From Trueperaceae bacterium (GTDB lineage Bacteria; Deinococcota; Deinococci; Deinococcales; Trueperaceae), in contig JAGXHO010000078.1 of assembly GCA_024636105.1 (NCBI GenBank), positions 1 to 9,991 of the forward strand: a DNA stretch of 9,991 bases. Reading direction: 5' to 3'. This document shows positions 6,503-9,991 of this stretch, one piece after another. Positions within the stretch are counted from its first letter, which is position 1; every line of letters starts with the position of its first letter. The position numbers and the translations under genes are program-made. The notes below the pieces were generated by a model. That model saw nothing but the letters and a program-made list of their open reading frames with translations. It was not told the origin of the DNA and made no database searches.

Positions 6503-8083
6503 ATGAAGCTGCGTGCGTTCGGAATCGTTGTCGTGGGTCTCGTGCTGGTGCTCGCCGCGTGCGCACCACCGCCGTCGCCCTTCGCCGTCGACGTCGGGTC
6601 GTCCCAGACCACGGTCCTGCGGGGCGACGACGTCACGGTGTCGGTCTCCGTCGTCCGCGGCGGCGTGACGGGGCCGGTCCTGCTCTCGGTCAGCGGCGAA
6701 CCCGCCGGGGTCACGGCCTCCTTCGCGGGCCCGGTCCTCCCCGACGGCGTCTCGAGCACGACCGTGTCGCTCGTCGTCGGCCCGGAGGCGGTGGAGGCGA
6801 CGACGGACTTGACCGTCACCGCCGTGGCGGGGGCGCGGGCAGCGTCGACGCAGCTGTCCCTGACGGTCGAGAGCTTGACCGTGACGGGGCTCATCGTCGA
6901 CGCGCTCGGGCTCCCGCGACCCGGCGTGGACGTCCTCATCCAGGGGACGACGGACACGAGCGCCGCCGACGGTACCTTCGAGATCGCGGGGGTGGCGGTG
7001 CCGTACGACGCCGCGACCTTCGTGGGCGGAGCGAACCCGATCGCGCACGTGTTCGTCGGCCTCCGCGCCGCCGATCCGACCCTGTTCCCGTTCGGCGCGT
7101 TTGAGCCCTTGAGCCTCCAGACCACGACGGTCGCCGGCGCGCTGCCGGCCGCGGTCCCCGCCGGCCACGTCGCTCGCGTCTGCGTCGAGGGCCTCACCGT
7201 GCCGCTGTACGGATGCGACCGACTGAACGTCGGGGAGGTCGCGTACGAGGTGGAGCTCGACTACGCCGGTGGTCCCGTCGCGGCGCGGGTGCACGCCCTG
7301 CTCGTCGAGGTCGACGTGGACGGGCGCCCGGTCGCGTACCCGTCGTACGGCACGGTCGACGCGGCGCTCATCGAGGGGGGTACGACGAGCGGCGTCGACA
7401 TCACGTCCGTCTCGGGCCCGCTCGAGGGGACGATCACGCTGTCGGCCAACGTCCCCGCCGGCTTCGTCGCGGCGTCCGTCGCGATCGGCGCCCGCCTCAA
7501 CGAGCGGTTCACGATGGCGCTGCCAGAGGTTTCGCCCCTCGGCGGAGCGCTCGGGAGCTTCGTCGTTCCGATCCTGCCCGGAGCGACGTACGGGGTGAAG
7601 CTCGACGCCTACACGGCCGGGACCGGGACCGCTGCCGCGATCGCTTGGCGGTTCGGCCTTCCCGCCGGCGCGTCGGTGACGCTCGATCTCGACGGCCCGC
7701 CGGTGGCGCAGAGCCCCGCCGATGGGGCCACGGGCGTTGGGGTCGGCGACGTGCTCGCCGTGGCAGGGGCTCCGGTCGGCGTGAGGACCTTCGTCGTCGG
7801 TCCGGCGGCCGTGAACGGCCCCACGTTGGCGATCACGACGGTCGAGTCCCAAGCGACGATCCCGGACCTGACCGAGCTCGGGTTCGCGCTGCTCGCGGCG
7901 ACCGAGCACTCCTGGTACGTGGTCTTCATTCACGGAGAGGCGACGCCCGAAGCCAGCGGCGAAGCGTGGTACCGCGCGTACGCGGATGCGACGCTGGCGC
8001 TGAACTCCGGCGGACCGAGCCCCGCCGCTGGCACCGTCGGTACGGCGGCGGCCCCCGACGCGCGCAGCTTCTTCACGCCTTGA
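6503..8083 (+). CDS. Secreted lipoprotein with Ig-like and carboxypeptidase-regulatory-like domains, function unknown
   Basis: The protein has 526 residues. A type II signal peptide (charged MKLR, hydrophobic stretch 6-18) ends in the lipobox LAAC with Cys20 as the lipidated residue, so the protein is membrane-anchored outside the cytoplasm. Residues about 27-123 form an Ig-like beta domain with the GEPAGVTASF motif common in bacterial surface proteins. Residues about 126-180 resemble a carboxypeptidase-regulatory-like fold (GLPRPGVDVLIQGT then DGTFEIAGV). The middle (about 205-395) is beta-rich and unassigned, with only two cysteines after the lipobox (Cys227, Cys238) placed for a disulfide. 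Residues about 397-505 look like a fibronectin/Ig-type module starting at SPADGATGV. No catalytic motif is visible. The ATG at 6503 is preceded by a purine-rich GGAAGGGGGA and gives an exact signal peptide; earlier in-frame starts do not. It faces a second lipoprotein across a shared terminator. I do not recognise a named family for the whole protein. Confidence 0.8.
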   Translation: MKLRAFGIVVVGLVLVLAACAPPPSPFAVDVGSSQTTVLRGDDVTVSVSVVRGGVTGPVLLSVSGEPAGVTASFAGPVLPDGVSSTTVSLVVGPEAVEATTDLTVTAVAGARAASTQLSLTVESLTVTGLIVDALGLPRPGVDVLIQGTTDTSAADGTFEIAGVAVPYDAATFVGGANPIAHVFVGLRAADPTLFPFGAFEPLSLQTTTVAGALPAAVPAGHVARVCVEGLTVPLYGCDRLNVGEVAYEVELDYAGGPVAARVHALLVEVDVDGRPVAYPSYGTVDAALIEGGTTSGVDITSVSGPLEGTITLSANVPAGFVAASVAIGARLNERFTMALPEVSPLGGALGSFVVPILPGATYGVKLDAYTAGTGTAAAIAWRFGLPAGASVTLDLDGPPVAQSPADGATGVGVGDVLAVAGAPVGVRTFVVGPAAVNGPTLAITTVESQATIPDLTELGFALLAATEHSWYVVFIHGEATPEASGEAWYRAYADATLALNSGGPSPAAGTVGTAAAPDARSFFTP

Positions 8084-8112
8084 GGCAGCGCTCCGCCGCC
8101 TAAGATCGCGAC

Positions 8113-8146
8113 GAGGGAGGGCACCGACGGATCGGTGCCCTCCCTC
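8113..8146. terminator. Bidirectional terminator hairpin between two convergent lipoprotein genes
   Basis: A perfect 15-bp stem (GAGGGAGGGCACCGA, 8113-8127, against 8132-8146) closes a CGGA tetraloop. It lies 29 bp past the stop of the + strand gene and 33 bp past the stop of the - strand gene. Neither side has a T-run, so termination would depend on the very stable GC stem or on help from other factors. Being symmetric, it can serve both genes. Confidence 0.75.
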
Positions 8147-8150
8147 TCGA

Positions 8151-8173
8151 GCGACCACCCGATGGGTGGTGGC
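8151..8173 (-). terminator. Second hairpin directly after the ice-binding lipoprotein gene
   Basis: ACCACCC (8154-8160) and GGGTGGT (8164-8170) are perfect 7-bp arms around a 3-nt loop. After one G-G mismatch the stem regains two more pairs (8151-8152 with 8172-8173). On the - strand it comes six bases after the stop codon and before the larger hairpin, so the gene would be followed by two stacked stem-loops. It may act as a first terminator or protect the 3' end. Confidence 0.45.
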
Positions 8174-8179
8174 CGTCGC

Positions 8180-9277
8180 TCAGTTCAGCGGCTGCGTGAT
8201 CGAGTTCGCGTCGAGCGTGATCCCGGTCTGGGCGTACGCGCGGCCGGTGAGGTTGGCGCCGTTCGCCATGACGACGGCGGTCTTGCTCAAGACGATGCCG
8301 TGCATCGTGGCGGTGGTGCCGAGGGTCGCTTGGCCGGCCACCTGCCAGAAGACGTTCTCGGGCAGCGCGCCACCGTCGAGCAGGACCGATACGCCGTTCG
8401 CCACGGTGAGGTCCTGGGCGATCTGAAGGATCCACACGTCGGTCGCGTTGCCGGTCAGCGTGAGGTCGGTGTTGATCTCGACCCCCGTGCTCCAGGTGTG
8501 CAGACCGGGCGCGATCGCGAGCGAGCCGATGCTCCCGGCACCGAACTCGGTCGTGTCGGGCATGGTGCGGCCGGCAGCGTCCGTGTAGGCGGTCTCCATG
8601 GCGCTGACCGCGGCGGTCATGACCGTGGGCGTCGGGGGGGCGTAGTCCGCCGCGTAGATGCGGCCCGTGACGAGCGCGGAGGTCGCGAAGGTGTTGCTGA
8701 TGTCGAGCGTCTCACCGAACCCGGTCAGCGCCGTCGAGTCGATCGGGCTGACGCCGATGTCGCCGGTGATGGCGGTGACGCCCGTCGCGGTGATGCCGGC
8801 CTTCGAGAGGAGGACGAAGTCCCCGGCACTACCGAGCGGGACCGCGTCGGCCGCCGCAGCGAGGGCGTCGGTCGTGAAGGTCCACGTCTCGGGCTGGGCG
8901 AGGGGGTTGCCGGCGACGTCGGCGACGTCGGTCGACAGCGTAGCCGTGTAGAGCGTACCCACGGCGAGGGCGAGCGTCGGCGTGTAGATCGCCGTGTCGG
9001 TCGCGGCGTCGAACGAGACGGAGCCGGGGACGACGACGTCGCCGGGGCTCGTGAGCGTGAACCCGGTGGTCAGCGTCGCGACGTCGATCGCTTCGCTGAA
9101 GGTGGCCGTCACGGGCTCGTTGGTCGCGGCGACGCCGACGCTGCTCGGCGTCGTCTCGAGCACGGTGGGGGCGGTCGTGTCGGGCGTTCCGCCCGTGTTG
9201 CAGCTGGCCAAGACGCCGGCGAGCACGATGGCGGCGATCCTGGCAGGGACTCTCAGACGTTCGTCGAATCGAATCAT
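8180..9277 (-). CDS. Lipoprotein with SbsA-type Ig-like domain and DUF3494 ice-binding domain
   Basis: The protein has 365 residues. A signal peptide with lipobox LASC puts the lipid on Cys26, followed by a short NTGGTPDTTAP linker. Residues about 35-137 are a bacterial Ig-like domain of the Big_5/SbsA type (TVLETTPSS at the start, VTATFSEAID, closing with ETWTFTTDA). Residues about 146-365 match the DUF3494 (IBP-1) ice-binding fold: LGSAGDFVLLSKAGIT, TGDIGVSP, LAIAPGLH, a VWILQI strand, LLDGGALPENVFWQV, the MHGIVLSKTAV strand, and the closing NLTGRAYAQTGITLD. Known members are right-handed beta-solenoids with an adjacent helix that bind ice through a flat face. The ATG at 9277 has a strong ribosome site, GAGGAG, four bases upstream and gives a proper signal peptide; an upstream in-frame start does not. 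Anchoring suggests a surface role such as ice adhesion or local ice shaping rather than a free antifreeze. Some DUF3494 proteins may have other roles, so ice binding is inferred. Confidence 0.88.
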   Translation of the reverse strand: MIRFDERLRVPARIAAIVLAGVLASCNTGGTPDTTAPTVLETTPSSVGVAATNEPVTATFSEAIDVATLTTGFTLTSPGDVVVPGSVSFDAATDTAIYTPTLALAVGTLYTATLSTDVADVAGNPLAQPETWTFTTDALAAAADAVPLGSAGDFVLLSKAGITATGVTAITGDIGVSPIDSTALTGFGETLDISNTFATSALVTGRIYAADYAPPTPTVMTAAVSAMETAYTDAAGRTMPDTTEFGAGSIGSLAIAPGLHTWSTGVEINTDLTLTGNATDVWILQIAQDLTVANGVSVLLDGGALPENVFWQVAGQATLGTTATMHGIVLSKTAVVMANGANLTGRAYAQTGITLDANSITQPLN

Positions 9278-9282
9278 GATTC
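9271..9282. repeat. 12-bp perfect palindrome over the ice-binding gene start codon
   Basis: GAATCATGATTC is self-complementary and contains the ATG at its centre; GAATC recurs just inside the coding region. In the transcript, GAATC before the start could pair with the later GATTC and place the AUG in a 7-nt loop. The stem is only five base pairs, so any regulatory effect is doubtful. Confidence 0.3.
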
Positions 9283-9417
9283 TCCTCGTGTCCACATCCA
9301 CAATGGTTAGTTGTCGGGAACGACTCAGGCGTACCACCGCTCCGATCCACCGGAGATCGCAGGCGACACATGGGGCGCTTCACGCTTGGCGGCGGCGCCG
9401 CAGGAGGGCTCGTGGGC

Positions 9418-9442
9418 GGCGCGCCGACTACTGGGGCGCGCC
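9418..9442. repeat. Paired GGCGCGCC octamers around the GGDEF gene stop codon
   Basis: Two copies of the palindromic octamer GGCGCGCC (9418-9425 and 9435-9442) are separated by 9 bases that include the TAG stop of the GGDEF gene (9428-9430). Because the octamer is self-complementary, the pair is both a direct and an inverted repeat and can fold as an 8-bp GC stem with a 9-nt loop. It could contribute to termination or 3' end stability on the - strand; no T-run follows. Confidence 0.35.
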
Positions 9443-9991
9443 CTCCGTGGGTTCGACCGATCCCGCCGGATCGGTCGGAGGATTCCTGCGCCCGAGTGCA
9501 GCCGCCTTCGTCGCCGCGCCGTAGAAGCGGACGGCGTTCTTGCCGCTCGCCTTCGCCTGGTACATCGCCGCGTCGGCGGCGTGCATGAGCCCGTGCGCAT
9601 GGCGCGCGTCGTTCGGGAAGAGGCTCACGCCGATCGACGCCGTCACGCTCGCCGTGGCGTCGCCGATGGCGACCGGACGCGTCACTTCGGTGAGCAGCGC
9701 CGTGGTGACGTTGCCGATCTCGTCGCGTCCGCCGACCTCGGGCAGCAGCACGACGAACTCGTCTCCGTGCATCCGAGCGAGCGTGTCGCTCGCGCGCAGC
9801 GCTTGCTTGAGCCGCCGAGCGACTTTCTTGAGCACGACGTCGCCGCACGAGTGGCCGTGGGCGTCGTTGATCGCCTTGAACCCGTCGAGGTCGATGAAGA
9901 GCACGCCGACCTTCCGTCCGTAGCGCGACGCCCCCGCCAGGGCGAGCTCCAACCGCTCCTCGAACAGGATGCGGTTCGGCAGCCCGGTCAA
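9428..9991 (-). CDS. GGDEF-domain protein (putative diguanylate cyclase), C-terminal part; 5' end outside the window
   Basis: The frame is open to the window edge and gives 187 residues plus the stop. It begins exactly at the LTGLPNR motif that opens GGDEF domains. Next come FIDLDGFK (32-39) with metal-ligand Asp34, and NDAHGHSCGD (42-51), which contacts the nucleotide. The signature motif then reads HGDEF (75-79) in place of GGDEF. RASD (66-69), five residues before it, is the RxxD inhibitory site for c-di-GMP. The later ASIGVSLFP and AADAAMYQAKASGKN segments complete the domain. These enzymes join two GTP into c-di-GMP. His75 at the first motif position is unusual; known active variants mostly carry Gly, Ala or Ser there. 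The last 30 or so residues are a polar, Pro-rich tail with no domain. Sensory regions upstream cannot be seen. It is transcribed toward the ice-binding gene, with about 150 bp between them. Confidence 0.88.
   Translation of the reverse strand: MTGLPNRILFEERLELALAGASRYGRKVGVLFIDLDGFKAINDAHGHSCGDVVLKKVARRLKQALRASDTLARMHGDEFVVLLPEVGGRDEIGNVTTALLTEVTRPVAIGDATASVTASIGVSLFPNDARHAHGLMHAADAAMYQAKASGKNAVRFYGAATKAAALGRRNPPTDPAGSVEPTEGAPQ
9454..9477. repeat. 10-bp perfect inverted repeat inside the GGDEF gene 3' end
   Basis: CGACCGATCC (9454-9463) and GGATCGGTCG (9468-9477) pair perfectly around a 4-nt loop; a G-U and an A-T pair can extend the stem. It encodes part of the disordered tail (PTDPAGSVEP), where protein constraint is weak. 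It may work as an intragenic terminator or 3' stabilising stem together with the hairpin over the stop codon. Confidence 0.4.

Noticed and set aside
6200..8158. 652-codon minus-strand frame opposite the lipoprotein gene
   Set aside because: Arg/Asp/His-rich repeat-like composition with no motif; the plus-strand frame has a lipobox and ordered beta domains.
8135..9310. 391-codon plus-strand frame opposite the ice-binding gene
   Set aside because: Arg/Gly/Val/Glu-rich antisense shadow; the DUF3494 signature on the minus strand is unambiguous.
9278..9427. Promoter or small gene between the GGDEF and ice-binding genes
   Set aside because: No convincing -35/-10 pair on the minus strand and no small frame with a ribosome site; only the strong GAGGAG before the ice-binding start is clear.

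Overview
The window is about 10 kb of compact, very GC-rich bacterial DNA (roughly 70% GC by eye), with strong third-position GC that opens long spurious frames opposite the real genes. I see eight genes and no RNA gene, transposon or CRISPR array. Two genes are cut by the window edges. The taxon cannot be fixed from this sequence. The GC content and the Ig-domain lipoproteins with clear lipoboxes would fit a high-GC lineage such as Deinococcota (Truepera-like), Actinomycetota or Chloroflexota; this is inference only.

Left third, + strand (1-3815). The C-terminal half of an MFS transporter ends at 669. An 81-bp, noticeably AT-richer gap follows, holding a good promoter with a palindrome over its -35 box. 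Then come a TetR-type regulator (751-1326), a GT1-family glycosyltransferase whose start codon overlaps the TetR stop (1323-2567), and, 51 bp further on, an alpha-oxoamine synthase (2619-3815). This looks like one self-regulated transcription unit coupling a PLP-dependent acyl-CoA/amino-acid condensing enzyme to a sugar transferase.

Middle, - strand (3830-6233). An SDR oxidoreductase lies tail-to-tail with the oxoamine synthase (14 bp between stop codons). Upstream of it on the same strand is an amidase-signature hydrolase, with a 58-bp gap, so the two may be co-transcribed. The SDR resembles the retinol/ketosphinganine-reductase type, the activity that would reduce a product of a serine-palmitoyltransferase-like enzyme. 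A small amino-lipid or glyco-amino-lipid pathway is therefore a reasonable hypothesis, but it is not proven.

Right third (6503-9991). A 269-bp divergent intergenic region (6234-6502), in which I see no convincing promoter, precedes a secreted lipoprotein made of Ig-like and carboxypeptidase-regulatory-like domains (6503-8083, +). It converges on a second lipoprotein (8180-9277, -) with one SbsA-type Ig-like domain and a C-terminal DUF3494 ice-binding domain. The two share a perfect 15-bp-stem hairpin, likely a bidirectional terminator. The window ends in the C-terminal part of a GGDEF-domain protein (- strand) whose signature motif reads HGDEF, with an intact RxxD inhibitory site.

The most notable points are the operator/promoter layout before the TetR gene, the TetR-GT-oxoamine synthase cassette, the lipid-anchored ice-binding protein, and the HGDEF variant. 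I do not see clear evidence of a wholly new defence or mobile system here.
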